DNA from: UBA8437 sp963582065
GTDB lineage: Bacteria; Planctomycetota; Planctomycetia; Planctomycetales; Planctomycetaceae
Reading direction: 5' to 3'
NCBI GenBank assembly: GCA_963582065.1
Contig: CAUZRQ010000009.1
Location: 1 to 64,000 of the forward strand
DNA length: 64,000 bases
The notes under the pieces were generated by a model. That model was not told the origin of the DNA and ran no database searches. It saw only the letters and a program-made list of their open reading frames with translations. This document shows positions 10,039-19,875 of the stretch, piece by piece (the first letter of the stretch is position 1; each line of letters opens with the position of its first letter). The position numbers and the translations under genes were made by a program.

Positions 10039-11256
10039 ATGTTCACCGTCGACCAGGCCCTGGCCGCCATCGAATCGCACGTGACACCCGGACCGGCCGA
10101 GTCGGTGTCGCTGGGCGAGGCTCTCGGCCGCGTCCTCGCCCAGCCGATCGACAGCGACATCGACTCGCCCCCCTTCGACAAGGCCCTGATGGACGGCTTC
10201 GCCGTCCGTGCCGACGACGTCGCCGACGGGACGGCGCGGTTGACGGTCGTCGACGAGGTGACCGCCGGACAGGTCGCCGCCAAACCGGTCGCGCCCGGGC
10301 AGGCGATCCAGATCATGACCGGAGCCCCGATGCCCGAGGGCGCCGACGCGGTGGTGAAAATCGAGGACACGCAAACCGAGAACGACGGAGACCAGGCGGT
10401 GGTCTCGATCGACACCCGCCCGGTGACCGTCGGACAGGACATGATTCGGCAGGCGACCTCGATGCGGCGAGGCGAAACCGTGATGCCGGTCGGACGCCGG
10501 CTCAGGCCCCAGGAACTCGGGTTGCTCGCCGAACTCGGGCAACACTCCCTCACCGTGCACAGACGGGTGCAGGTCGGGGTGCTCGCCACCGGAGACGAAC
10601 TGGTTGCCATCGATCAACAGCCCGGTGCCGGACAGATCCGCAACTCGAACGAGACCATGCTCGCCGCACAGGTCCGGGCCTGTGGCGCCGAGGCCATCGA
10701 ACTGGGCATCGCCCGCGACAACCCCGAAGACCTCTCGGCACGGATCACCACGGGGCTCGACTGCGACATCCTCCTGCTCTCCGGAGGCGTCTCCGCCGGC
10801 CGGCTCGACCTCGTGCCCGCGCAACTCGAAGCCGCCGGTGTCGCCGAAGTGTTTCACAAGGTGAAGGTCAAACCGGGCAAACCGGTGTGGTTCGGCACCT
10901 CCGAACACGCCATCGTATTCGGCTTGCCGGGCAATCCGGTCAGTAGTATGGTCTGCTTCGAGTTGTTCGTACGCACAGCACTTCGGCGACTCGCCGGACT
11001 CTCCCCCGCACAACCCACTCCCTCGGCCGCCCGCCTGGCCATTGATTTCGAGTTCAGCGGAGACCGACCGACCTATTTCCCCAGCCAACTCGATGACCAC
11101 ACCGACGGACCGCGTGTCACCCCCATCGACTGGCACGGATCCTCGGACCTCCGCAGCACCGCCGATGCCAACGCCATGATCCATTTCCCCGCCGGGGACC
11201 GGACCTACCAGGCCGACCAGTGGGTGGAAGTGTTTCAGTGGGCCGGCCGCCCCTGA
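10039..11256 (+). CDS. moeA: Molybdopterin molybdenumtransferase
   Basis: Inserts molybdate into adenylated molybdopterin, the last general step of molybdenum cofactor synthesis. Family features over 405 residues: PPFDKALMDGFAVRADDV near the N-terminus, QIMTGAPMPEGADAVV, LRPQELGLLAELG, VGVLATGDELV, then the MPT-binding domain with LLLSGGVSAGRLDLV, VKVKPGKPVWFG and GLPGNPVSSMVCFELF. The formate dehydrogenase alpha subunit at the right end of the window is an expected user of the cofactor. It directly follows the amidotransferase gene. Confidence 0.95.
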   Translation: MFTVDQALAAIESHVTPGPAESVSLGEALGRVLAQPIDSDIDSPPFDKALMDGFAVRADDVADGTARLTVVDEVTAGQVAAKPVAPGQAIQIMTGAPMPEGADAVVKIEDTQTENDGDQAVVSIDTRPVTVGQDMIRQATSMRRGETVMPVGRRLRPQELGLLAELGQHSLTVHRRVQVGVLATGDELVAIDQQPGAGQIRNSNETMLAAQVRACGAEAIELGIARDNPEDLSARITTGLDCDILLLSGGVSAGRLDLVPAQLEAAGVAEVFHKVKVKPGKPVWFGTSEHAIVFGLPGNPVSSMVCFELFVRTALRRLAGLSPAQPTPSAARLAIDFEFSGDRPTYFPSQLDDHTDGPRVTPIDWHGSSDLRSTADANAMIHFPAGDRTYQADQWVEVFQWAGRP

Positions 11257-11324
11257 GCACACCGCAACCACACGGCAACCACACCGCATCCACACTGCTC
11301 GGGCGCCACGCAAGGACCGGCTCG

Positions 11325-13172
11325 ATGTCCACAACCGAGCCCACCACAACGCCCGGTCTGCCCTCACGGGCCGCCTGGACGGCCGGGGGTGCCTCGGCGC
11401 TGCTCACCTGGGCCGCGTTCTTTCCCTTCGATTGGGGTGTCCTCGGATGGATCGCCCCCGTCCCGCTCATCGTGCTCGTCCGGCTCCCCGCTCCCCCCCG
11501 TCGACTCTACCGCTGGCTCTACCTGACCACCCTGCTGGGCACCACCGCGTCCCTGCAGTGGATGCGGCTCGGCGACACCTGGATGATCCCCGCCTGGCTC
11601 TCCCTGTCGGTCTATCTTTCCGTCTACACGCCGCTGCTGGTCGCCGTGGCCCGGACCGCGGTTCATCGTTTCAGAGTCCCGCTCGGCGTGGCCGTCCCGC
11701 TGGGCTGGGTTGCCACCGAGTACGCACGGGCCCACGTCATGACCGGCCTGGCGTGGTACTTCCTGGGGCACACGCAATACCGCTTTGTCGAGTTGATTCA
11801 GGTCAGTGACCTGGTCGGCGCCTACGGTGTCAGTTTCCTGGTCGCACTCGCCGCGACGGCTCTCGCCCTGGCTCTCCCCACCGGCTGGCTGGCCCGCTGC
11901 GGGTGGTGGCCTGCGGACGAGGTGACCTCCACGGCAACCGTGCCGGGGCGGCAACCGGCAGCAACGATCATTGCCGCCGTCGCGTTGATCGGACTGGCAC
12001 TGGGATACGGTGCCCTGAGACGTGGCCAGGCCAGGTTCACCGCCGGTCCACGAGTCGCACTCGTGCAGGGAAACTTCACCTCCTCGTTGAAGCACGACCC
12101 CGACGAGTTCGCCAACATCTACCGGGTCCACCGCAGGTTGACCGGACTGGCGGTGCGGGAACAGCCTGATGTGATCGTCTGGCCCGAGACGATGTTCCGC
12201 TATCCGCTGCTGGAAGCGGCCGAGGGACTCGATGCCGAACAACTCAGGACGGTCGCACCGAGGATTCCGCCCGGGGAGTGGCGAAAGACCGACGTCCGCG
12301 ACCTGCTCGGGGACCTCGCCGCCGAATCGGGTGCCGGGCTCATCGTGGGACTCGAACGGCTCCAGGCCGATCGCAAGCACCTCCGCGTGTTCAACTCGGC
12401 TGTCCTGGTCCGACCGGACACCGGCCTGGCCGCCGATTACGACAAGCTGCACCGCGTGCCCTTCGGAGAGTACATCCCGCTCTCCGACATGCTCCCCTGG
12501 CTCCACAACCTCACCCCCTTCCCCGCCGACTTCGGCATCACCGCCGGCAACACCGCGACCGTGTTCACGCACGGGGAATGGCACTTCGCTCCCCTGATCT
12601 GTTTCGAGGACACCGTGCCGCACCTGGTCCGCGGGATCGTTGCCGAAGCCGGCCGACAGGAACGGGCGCCCGATGTACTGGTCAACCTGACCAACGACGG
12701 CTGGTTCCACGGATCCAGCGAACTCGATCAACACCTGGTCACCGCCGTGTTCCGTTCGGTCGAATGCCGTACGCCGATGGTCCGGGCGGTCAACACGGGG
12801 ATCTCGGCGATCATCGACGGCGACGGAGTGATCCGGACACCGACGATCTTCATCGACGGTGATGCGGAAATCGCACTGGAAACGGCCGCGAGGGACCCGT
12901 CGCTGAGCGACGTGGAGCGAGAGACGCGGAAGAAGGAAATCGAGAAGTTCCGTCGCAACGGACACCGCAACCCGGTGACCGGTCGCTGGCGACGACAACT
13001 CAACGCCGTGCTGGTCGACGTCGTCCCGCTCGACTCACGACAGAGTCTTTATGTCCGCACCGGCGACTGGTTCGCCGCGTTGTGCCTGCTGGCCTCGTTG
13101 GCGGTCATCGTCGCCGGAATGTCCGGAGCCTGGCGACGACGGCGCGGCCGCGCCACCGCCGACGACCGGTGA
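11325..13172 (+). CDS. lnt: Apolipoprotein N-acyltransferase
   Basis: Inner-membrane enzyme adding the third acyl chain to the N-terminal cysteine of lipoproteins. The first about 230 residues hold several hydrophobic segments (for example WLSLSVYLSVYTPLLVAVA and GVSFLVALAATALALALP). The nitrilase-like domain follows with the Glu-Lys-Cys triad in VIVWPETMF, YDKLHRVPFGEYIPL and APLICFEDTVP, then NLTNDGWF. A last hydrophobic segment lies close to the C-terminus. The start is the ATG at 11325, after AAGGA; the frame upstream is open but overlaps moeA. 615 residues, somewhat longer than the E. coli enzyme. Confidence 0.93.
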   Translation: MSTTEPTTTPGLPSRAAWTAGGASALLTWAAFFPFDWGVLGWIAPVPLIVLVRLPAPPRRLYRWLYLTTLLGTTASLQWMRLGDTWMIPAWLSLSVYLSVYTPLLVAVARTAVHRFRVPLGVAVPLGWVATEYARAHVMTGLAWYFLGHTQYRFVELIQVSDLVGAYGVSFLVALAATALALALPTGWLARCGWWPADEVTSTATVPGRQPAATIIAAVALIGLALGYGALRRGQARFTAGPRVALVQGNFTSSLKHDPDEFANIYRVHRRLTGLAVREQPDVIVWPETMFRYPLLEAAEGLDAEQLRTVAPRIPPGEWRKTDVRDLLGDLAAESGAGLIVGLERLQADRKHLRVFNSAVLVRPDTGLAADYDKLHRVPFGEYIPLSDMLPWLHNLTPFPADFGITAGNTATVFTHGEWHFAPLICFEDTVPHLVRGIVAEAGRQERAPDVLVNLTNDGWFHGSSELDQHLVTAVFRSVECRTPMVRAVNTGISAIIDGDGVIRTPTIFIDGDAEIALETAARDPSLSDVERETRKKEIEKFRRNGHRNPVTGRWRRQLNAVLVDVVPLDSRQSLYVRTGDWFAALCLLASLAVIVAGMSGAWRRRRGRATADDR

Positions 13173-13217
13173 ACACCCGCCCACCGGTGGCCCATGCCGG
13201 TCCCCGAGGATCGCTCG

Positions 13218-13226
13218 TGCTATCAT
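13218..13226 (+). promoter_or_regulatory. Possible extended -10 promoter for obg
   Basis: TGCTATCAT has a TG dinucleotide one base before TATCAT, close to the extended -10 consensus, and sits about 30 bases before the obg ATG. I see no -35 at the right spacing. Prediction by eye only. Confidence 0.3.
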
Positions 13227-13254
13227 GGAGGCTCCCCCCTCCGGAACTCCCTGC

Positions 13255-14253
13255 ATGTTCCTCGACCGTGTCACGATCCACTGCCTGGCCGGCGACGGCG
13301 GAAGCGGCTCCATGAGCTTCCGGCGAGAGGCACACATCCCCCGTGGCGGACCCGACGGAGGCGACGGTGGTCGGGGCGGTCACGTGATCATCCGGGCCGA
13401 AGAGAACATCGGCAGCCTGGCGGCCCTGTCCGGGCACCACCACTGGCGAGCCGAACGCGGTCAACACGGCCAGGGGCAACTCAAGACCGGACGCTCCGGA
13501 GAGGACTCCGTCATCAGGGTCCCGCCGGGGACTCTGGTTCGAGACGCCGGCCGCGGACACCTGCTCAGGGACCTCGTCGAGGCCGGCGAACAGGTCATCG
13601 TCGCAAGAGGGGGCAAGGGGGGGCAGGGGAACAAGAGATTCGCCACCGCCACCAATCGGGCTCCCAAGGAATTCGAGGACGGAGGTGTGGGCGAAGGCCG
13701 CCGGGTCCTGCTCGAACTGAAACTGATCGCCGATGTCGGGCTGATCGGCAAACCGAACGCGGGAAAGTCGACACTGCTGAGCCGACTCTCGCGGGCCAAT
13801 CCCGAAATCGCCAACTACCCGTTCACGACCAAGTACCCCAACCTCGGACTCGTCCGGGTCGACCTCGACAACCAGTTCGTCGTCGCCGACATCCCCGGGC
13901 TGATCGAAGGCGCTCACCAGGGCGTGGGGCTGGGACACGAGTTCCTCAGGCACGTCGAACGGACGCGGGTGCTGGTCCACCTGGTCGAACCCGAGCCGAT
14001 GGATCAGACCGACCCGCTCAAGAATTACCGGTCGATTCGCGACGAACTCAGGCTCTACAACCCCGAACTGGCCCTTCGACCTGAACTGGTCGTCGTCACC
14101 AAGTGCGAACTGCCGACCGCCGACAATGTCGCCTCGCGACTCGACGAGGAGCTCGATGTTCCCGTCCGCAGGATCTCGGCGGTCACCGGCACCGGACTCG
14201 GCGAACTGGTCGGGGCCACGCTTGGGGCACTGACGGAGTGCGAACTGACATGA
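13255..14253 (+). CDS. obgE: Obg family GTPase
   Basis: Ribosome-associated GTPase needed for 50S assembly and stress control. The N-terminal glycine-rich Obg fold is clear (MFLDRVTIHCLAGDGGSGSM, then GGPDGGDGGRGGHV and GGKGGQGNKRFATATN). The G domain has GKPNAGKST (G1), DIPGLIEGAHQGVGLGHEF (G3 with switch II) and VVVTKCEL as G4, in which the usual NKxD/TKxD Asp is Glu. The variable C-terminal domain is nearly absent. The start is the ATG at 13255 because the Obg fold starts exactly there. It ends in an ATGA overlap with the VWA gene. Confidence 0.93.
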   Translation: MFLDRVTIHCLAGDGGSGSMSFRREAHIPRGGPDGGDGGRGGHVIIRAEENIGSLAALSGHHHWRAERGQHGQGQLKTGRSGEDSVIRVPPGTLVRDAGRGHLLRDLVEAGEQVIVARGGKGGQGNKRFATATNRAPKEFEDGGVGEGRRVLLELKLIADVGLIGKPNAGKSTLLSRLSRANPEIANYPFTTKYPNLGLVRVDLDNQFVVADIPGLIEGAHQGVGLGHEFLRHVERTRVLVHLVEPEPMDQTDPLKNYRSIRDELRLYNPELALRPELVVVTKCELPTADNVASRLDEELDVPVRRISAVTGTGLGELVGATLGALTECELT

Positions 14254-15386
14254 CCATCTTCGAATACTCCAAGTGGGACGGATCACAGGAATTCACGCCC
14301 CAGTCGGCCGACAGGATCTTCGACCAGATCAGCAAGCACCTGCTCGATTACGGTGAGCACCTGCTGCCCAACCTCGAGGACTGGGAAGAAGAGCATCCCG
14401 AGGTGATCGAGATGCTCATCAAGCGGGGACTGGTCGAGAAGGACGAGGACGGCCGGTTCCATATCACGTCCCGGGGAGTGCGACGGGTCGAGAACAAGGC
14501 ACTCGAGGAGTTGTTCCTGCTGGGCGAAAAGGGACAACTGGGCAAACACGACACGGCAACTCGGGGTCCCGGCGAGACCAAGTACGATGAGTCCCGACCG
14601 TACGAGTACGGTGACCCCGTTTCGAACCTCGACCTCCACGGCACGCTCCGAAATGCCCTGGCCCGGCAGGGTGGTGGGACCCCCGTCGGGATCACCAACG
14701 ACGACCTCGAGGTCTACGACACCGAGTACCAGGCCGCGTGTGCCACCGTGGTGCTGCTGGACATGTCCGGCAGCATGTCCCGCTACGGCAAGTTCGGCCA
14801 GGCCAAGAAAGTCGCCCTGGCGATGAACTCGCTGGTCCGAGGCCGCTACCGCGGGGACTTCCTGCAGGTGGTCGGCTTCTACACCTACGCCACACCGCTT
14901 ACCGAACGTGAACTCCTCTACTCGGCTCCCAAGCCCGTCAGCATCTTCGATCCCCGGGTTCACCTCAGGATCCCACTCGACAATCCCCCGTCCTTCGTGC
15001 CCGAGCACTTCACCAACATCCAGGCCGGACTCCAGTTCGCACGCCGCTTGCTCCGTCGGCAACCGGCACAGAACAAGCAGATCATCACGATCACCGACGG
15101 CGAACCGACTGCCCATGTCGAAGGCCGCGAGGTGGTGCTGGTCTATCCGCCGGCGGAAAAAACCGCCCGGATCACGCTGCAGGAAGTCCGACGGTGTGCC
15201 AACGAGGGCATCCACCTGGCCAGCTTCGCCCTGATCGAAGACTACTTCTATCTCGACCTGGTCAACTTCGTCGAACAAATGGCCCGCGTCTCGGGTGGCG
15301 TCGCCGCCTACTGCAACGCGGACGACCTGGGCAACATGATCATCGACAGCTTCGTCGCCGGTCGTCGACGACGACGGGTGATGTGA
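14250..15386 (+). CDS. VWA-domain protein coupled to obg
   Basis: 378 residues, cytoplasmic, no signal peptide. The start ATG overlaps the obg stop (ATGA). The first half is helical and charged and resembles a winged-helix-like or adaptor region (PEVIEMLIKRGLVEKDEDG then FHITSRGVRRVENKAL). The second half is a von Willebrand factor A domain with an intact MIDAS: VVLLDMSGSMSRYG (DxSxS), the Thr region in FTNIQAGLQFARR, and the downstream Asp in IITITDGEPTAH. VWA proteins of this kind often work with MoxR-type AAA ATPases as insertion chaperones, but no MoxR gene is in the window. The partner is unknown. Confidence 0.85.
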   Translation: MTIFEYSKWDGSQEFTPQSADRIFDQISKHLLDYGEHLLPNLEDWEEEHPEVIEMLIKRGLVEKDEDGRFHITSRGVRRVENKALEELFLLGEKGQLGKHDTATRGPGETKYDESRPYEYGDPVSNLDLHGTLRNALARQGGGTPVGITNDDLEVYDTEYQAACATVVLLDMSGSMSRYGKFGQAKKVALAMNSLVRGRYRGDFLQVVGFYTYATPLTERELLYSAPKPVSIFDPRVHLRIPLDNPPSFVPEHFTNIQAGLQFARRLLRRQPAQNKQIITITDGEPTAHVEGREVVLVYPPAEKTARITLQEVRRCANEGIHLASFALIEDYFYLDLVNFVEQMARVSGGVAAYCNADDLGNMIIDSFVAGRRRRRVM

Positions 15387-15410
15387 CACGTCCATCCCAA
15401 GGGCACCACC

Positions 15411-16568
15411 ATGGCCGACCACTCAAGACGCTCGATGCTCCGGACCACAGCGGCCGGTCTCGCCGGGGGGCTCGCGACGAGTCTCCTTGCCGATCAACCA
15501 CGGCCCAAGGCGGCGGGTTTCCGAGTCCACGAGACCAAGGTGGTCAGCCACCTGGCCCATCGCTATCACGGCTGGCCCACGTTGACCCGCCGCAGGAACG
15601 GACAGTTGCTGCTGGTCTGCTCGGGTGGCCGCGAATCTCATGTCTGCCCGTTCGGTCGTGTCGAGTTGATGCGAAGCGACGACGGGGGCGTTCACTGGAC
15701 ATGGCCACAGACCCTAATCGACACCGCCATCGACGACCGCGACGCCGGGGTGGTCGAAACCCCCAAGGGCTCGCTGCTGGTCACCACCTTCACGTCGCTG
15801 GCCTTCGAACAACCCAGCTACTTCGCCAAGGCCGACAAGCAACAGATCGCTCGCTGGAAGGCTGCCCGCGATCGCGTGACCGAAGCCACCAGGAAGAAGA
15901 TGCTCGGCGAGTGGATCATCCGCTCGACCGATGGCGGCCAGACCTGGTCGGCCCCCGCCCGCTGCGGCGTCAACAGCCCCCACGGTCCCGTCGCACTCTC
16001 CGACGGGCGGCTGATCTACGCCGGCAAGGAACTCTATCACGGTGAACAGCGGATCGGGGCATCGGTGTCCGTCGACGACGGCGTCACCTGGAAGTGGCTG
16101 GGCACGATCCCCACCCGTCCCGGTGACGATCACCGCCAGTACCACGAATTGCACGCCGTCGAGGTCGCTCCCGGCCGACTGATCGCCCACGTCCGCAATC
16201 ACAACCCGCGGCAGGCCGGTGAGACGCTGCAGAGCGAATCGGCCGACGGGGGTCAGACCTGGAGTACGCCTCACGAGATCGGCGTCTGGGGCCTGCCCTC
16301 GCATCTGCTGAAACTCGCCGACGGCCGACTGCTGATGAGTTACGGACATCGCCGCAAGCCGTTCGGCAACCAGGTACGACTCAGCGACGACGACGGCAAG
16401 ACCTGGTCGGAACCAATCGGACTCTCGGTGGATGGCGCCGGTGGTGACCTGGGATACCCTTCGACGGTCCAGCTCGACAACGGCCACCTGGTCACCGCCT
16501 GGTACGAGAAGATGAAGGGCTCGTCGCTGGCCGTGCTCAGGCAGGCGAGATGGCAGTTGACGGGTTAG
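15411..16568 (+). CDS. Exported sialidase-like (BNR/Asp-box) protein with Tat-like signal
   Basis: 385 residues. The N-terminus has SRRSMLRTTAAGLAGGLA, a twin-arginine-like signal with a hydrophobic core. The body carries five Asp-box motifs (SxDxGxTW type), for example SDDGGVHWTW, STDGGQTWSAP, SVDDGVTWKW, SADGGQTWS and SDDDGKTWSEP, typical of six-bladed sialidase propellers. Related planctomycete proteins are often annotated exo-alpha-sialidase or glycosyl hydrolase, but substrate cannot be read from the sequence. A Gfo/Idh/MocA dehydrogenase follows, suggesting a sugar-related role. Confidence 0.85.
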   Translation: MADHSRRSMLRTTAAGLAGGLATSLLADQPRPKAAGFRVHETKVVSHLAHRYHGWPTLTRRRNGQLLLVCSGGRESHVCPFGRVELMRSDDGGVHWTWPQTLIDTAIDDRDAGVVETPKGSLLVTTFTSLAFEQPSYFAKADKQQIARWKAARDRVTEATRKKMLGEWIIRSTDGGQTWSAPARCGVNSPHGPVALSDGRLIYAGKELYHGEQRIGASVSVDDGVTWKWLGTIPTRPGDDHRQYHELHAVEVAPGRLIAHVRNHNPRQAGETLQSESADGGQTWSTPHEIGVWGLPSHLLKLADGRLLMSYGHRRKPFGNQVRLSDDDGKTWSEPIGLSVDGAGGDLGYPSTVQLDNGHLVTAWYEKMKGSSLAVLRQARWQLTG

Positions 16569-16625
16569 CCCTTCCGGTACGGATTCGGACGACATGGCAA
16601 GACGACGCTACCAGGAGACCGACGG

Positions 16626-17624
16626 ATGAACCGTGTGCGGATGGGTGTGATCGGGTTGGGCTGGTTCGGCGTCAAGCACTGCGAGGCCCTGGCGGCAGTT
16701 CCGCAGGTCGAACTGGCCGCCGTCTGCACGCGGACCGAGTCGCGACTGGCCGAGGTCGCTGCCACGTTTGACGTGCCATCCACCCACACCGACTACAACC
16801 AGCTGTTGGCCGATCCCGACATCGACGCGGTCAGCATCGTCACCATGTGGGACCAGCACACCGAGCCCGCCCTGGCGGCACTGGCAGCCGGGAAACACGT
16901 CTTCCTGGAAAAACCGATGGCTTCCACCACCGAGGACTGCCGGGCAATCGTTGCTGCTGCTGGTGCCAGCGACCGGGCCTTCATGGTCGGTCACATCTGC
17001 CGCTTCAATCCCCGTTTTGCCGCGGCGAAGCAGGAAATCGACGAGGGAAAGATCGGGCGGATCGTCTCGATGTACGCCCGCAGGAACATCCCCGCAGCAG
17101 TCACCACCGAGATCCTTGAGAAGATCGGCCCGATCATCGGCGACGGGGTCCACGACACCGACCTGATGCTGTGGTACTCGGGAGACCGGATCGTCTCGGC
17201 CTATGCCCAGTCGCTCTCGTGGCGAAACAAGACCCACCCCGACCTCGGCTGGACCATGTTCCGGTTCGCCTCGGGTGCCATCGGCGTCCTCGAAAACGTC
17301 TGGTGCCTGCCCGACCGCACGCCGTTCCAGATCGACGAACGGCTGGAGATCATCGGGACCGAGGGGTCGATTCACGTCCAGGAAACGCACCCCAATTTCT
17401 CGATCGTTGACGCCGATGGCTGGCGGTCGCCCGACACGACCTACTGGCCAACCCACTTCGGTCGGCTCCGCGGAGCACTCGTCGACGAGCTGGCCTACTT
17501 CGCCACCTGCGTGCAGGAGGGGCGGAAACCGGACGTGATCACTCCCGAGGAATCGCTGGCCGCCGTCGAGGCCTGCCTGGCCGCCGAGCAGTCCGCGGCG
17601 ACCGGTGAGGTCGTGCAGTTGTAG
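16626..17624 (+). CDS. Gfo/Idh/MocA family oxidoreductase
   Basis: 332 residues, cytoplasmic, preceded by AGGAGA. NAD(P)-dependent oxidoreductase acting on sugars, sugar acids or inositol. The Rossmann start is VRMGVIGLGWFGVKHCEAL, and the family EKP motif is in GKHVFLEKPMASTTEDC, followed by the C-terminal alpha/beta domain with GDGVHDTDLMLWY, where the His is the usual catalytic site. Length is normal. It sits between an exported sialidase-like protein and a broken secreted gene; substrate unknown. Confidence 0.9.
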   Translation: MNRVRMGVIGLGWFGVKHCEALAAVPQVELAAVCTRTESRLAEVAATFDVPSTHTDYNQLLADPDIDAVSIVTMWDQHTEPALAALAAGKHVFLEKPMASTTEDCRAIVAAAGASDRAFMVGHICRFNPRFAAAKQEIDEGKIGRIVSMYARRNIPAAVTTEILEKIGPIIGDGVHDTDLMLWYSGDRIVSAYAQSLSWRNKTHPDLGWTMFRFASGAIGVLENVWCLPDRTPFQIDERLEIIGTEGSIHVQETHPNFSIVDADGWRSPDTTYWPTHFGRLRGALVDELAYFATCVQEGRKPDVITPEESLAAVEACLAAEQSAATGEVVQL

Positions 17625-17675
17625 CGCGGATCAGGTCCTCCGCAACCGTGCAGACCCGGCCGCAAACCGACACCG

Positions 17676-18561
17676 TTAGCGCCCGGCCGGAAACTTGACC
17701 GCAAACCGCCTGTACCCGTCACTCTGCGAGACCACGACGTCAAAATGGATCGCCCCGTCGCGTACCGTCCTCGCTACGGGCTTCCCACCGACGTGGACCT
17801 TCGCGGCAGCCGCATCAAAGCGTGCCGGCAACCGCAACGACACCGTGCCACCACGGTCAGGAAGTCGCCGCGGCCCCGGTACCGGGCGTGTTGCGGATGT
17901 GAAGCTGCTGGTCACGTGGAATCAGCGAAAGCGCCCAGTGCCGCTGGTGGCCCTCGAGCCGTGTCCGCAGGAACTTGCGGCCGTCGCAGGAATAGAACCT
18001 GAGATTGCCCGGACCCGTGTTGCTGTACCAGACATGGCGATACACCGTCTTCCAGTCACGCAACCGGTAACAACACAGCAACAGCGAGTGGCCGTCGGCC
18101 GTGGCCCGCAACCGGTTCGCCGTCAGCACCGCCACGCCGCCGGCAATCGGCCGCAGCACAACGGCAGGCACGACTTTCGGCTTTGCCGCCGGACGCGCAG
18201 GATCACAGCTCAGGCGGAAACGGCGGCTCTCCGATTTCTTCAGGCTGCTGCGAAAACTGAAGGTCGCCTGCTTGAGGAACCCGCCGGCCTCGACGACGTC
18301 GGAAAGCTAGAACGGCATCGAAACCCGGCCATCGGGACCCTCCCTGAAGAACTCCAGGCCCCGGCGCGTCACCTGCCTGGCCGAGAATTTCAGGGCGTAA
18401 CTGACCCGTTCCTCCGGGAAGTCGTAGATCCGCATCACGTCCTTGAGGACGAACTCGCGACTCCACTCGGCCGCACCGGCCGGCCGGGCCACCGACGGCA
18501 CCAGCAGCAAAACAGTCACCGAAACGAAAAACGATCCCGTCGATTTCGTGAGCACCGACAT
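17676..18561 (-). pseudogene. Broken secreted-protein gene (one in-frame stop and one frameshift)
   Basis: A coherent coding stretch on the minus strand starts at ATG 18561 with a good signal peptide (FFVSVTVLLLVPSVARPAGA then AEWSREFVLKDV). It is cut by TAG at 18307-18309 after VSMPF, and the same frame then continues with sensible protein (LSDVVEAGGFLKQATFSF, later WYSNTGPGNLRFYSC) to a TGA at 17857. Around 17860-17885 the coding signal moves to another frame (GGTVSLRLPARF, then VHVGGKPVARTVRDGAIHF) and ends at 17676. A CAG-to-TAG change explains the first lesion. The PFxLSD-like segment recalls N-terminal domains of rhamnogalacturonan-lyase-like (YetA-type) proteins, but this is weak. Confidence 0.75.
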
Positions 18562-18736
18562 CTGTGGTTCCTGCTGCCGGCCCGAGAACCAAGCCACCGT
18601 CATCGTCGCGGACTGTCACCGATCTTAACGAGAAACATCTCACCTCAGATCCCGGTGTCGTCAGACAAGTCAGCCATGTTTGACTGAATGCACCACCCCG
18701 GATAGGGTCAAAAAATCCAGCCCCCGGAGCCACCCG

Positions 18737-19840
18737 ATGCTGCAGATCCTCGAACAGGGCGTCATCTCACGGGATTCCAACCGGGCAGCCTTCATGCCGG
18801 TGATCACGCCGCTGTCCAGCGGCGAGTGGCTGGCCTGCCAGCACGTCGGGACGGCCCTGGCCAGTCCTGACAATGACATCGAGGTGCTCGACTCGTCCGA
18901 CCAGGGCCACACCTGGAACAGCCGCGGCACGTTTCGCACCGACGATGACGACGGGTTCGCCTACCGCGGGCCCGAGATCGCCGAACTGCCCGACGGGCGG
19001 CTGATGATGACCGCCTGCCGGTTCCACAACGAAGGGACGAATCTCTTCGACTTCGAGACCGAGGCCCTCGAGCGGCCCGATCTGCTGCTGTACTGGTCGG
19101 AGGACAAGGGGCAGACCTGGAGCGACGCTCAGTTGTTGACCATCGACGCTCTGCCACCCGAGAAATACACCGCCAACGGGGCCGGGCGGTTCCTGCAACT
19201 GGCCGAGGACCGCTGGCTGTACTTCATCGAGACCTGGAAGCCGACCGGCTACGACGGGCCACCCGACCAGAAAGCCGCCTTTGTCGTGTCGAGAGACCAG
19301 GGCCAGACCTGGGGCGATCTGACCGTGGTGGCCGACGACACCAGCGGCCGGCTGCTGTACTGGGACATGATGGAGTGCGTGCTGCCCGACGACCGGATCT
19401 ACACGATGTTCTGGACTCACCTCTACGGGACCAAGGACGACGTGAACAACCACTGGAGCGTGTCGGAGGACGGCGGGCTGACCTGGTCAGAACCGCGACC
19501 GACCAACCTCCGCGGACAGGTCTGCAGCCCGATCGCCCTGCCCGACGGCCGCGTGGCGGCCATCTACAATCACCGCCACGACCCGCACGGAATCCACGTC
19601 GCGGTCAGCAAAGACCTCGAGACGTTCGACCTCGACAACGAGGTGGTCGTGTTCGACGCGGGAGCCGAGGCGCAGCTGGGAGAAACCGAGACCGACGCTT
19701 TCTTCGAGGAACACCTGCTAATCGGCTTCGGCAAGCCCTGCGGGCACTACGAACCCGACACCGACACCCTGCTGACCTACTTCTGGTGCACCAGCGGCGG
19801 CGTCACCCACACCCGCTGGGTGCGGCTGGGCGTGCGCTAG
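18737..19840 (+). CDS. Sialidase-like propeller protein without signal peptide
   Basis: 367 residues. The start is ATG 18737 (MLQILEQGVISRD). The body has repeated Asp-box-like motifs: SSDQGHTWNSRG, SEDKGQTWSDAQ, SRDQGQTWGDL and SEDGGLTWSEP, plus PEIAELPDGRLMM and CSPIALPDGRVAA strands typical of BNR/sialidase propellers. No signal peptide is seen, so it may be cytoplasmic, unlike the related protein at 15411. Exact substrate unknown. It is followed convergently by the WD40 gene. Confidence 0.83.
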   Translation: MLQILEQGVISRDSNRAAFMPVITPLSSGEWLACQHVGTALASPDNDIEVLDSSDQGHTWNSRGTFRTDDDDGFAYRGPEIAELPDGRLMMTACRFHNEGTNLFDFETEALERPDLLLYWSEDKGQTWSDAQLLTIDALPPEKYTANGAGRFLQLAEDRWLYFIETWKPTGYDGPPDQKAAFVVSRDQGQTWGDLTVVADDTSGRLLYWDMMECVLPDDRIYTMFWTHLYGTKDDVNNHWSVSEDGGLTWSEPRPTNLRGQVCSPIALPDGRVAAIYNHRHDPHGIHVAVSKDLETFDLDNEVVVFDAGAEAQLGETETDAFFEEHLLIGFGKPCGHYEPDTDTLLTYFWCTSGGVTHTRWVRLGVR

Positions 19841-19875
19841 GGGCATGCGGTCCGTGGCGGCCCGCATGCCGACCC

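Noticed and set aside
17857..18171. A 104-codon minus-strand gene
   Set aside because: It is the middle piece of the broken secreted gene 17676-18561, not a gene of its own.
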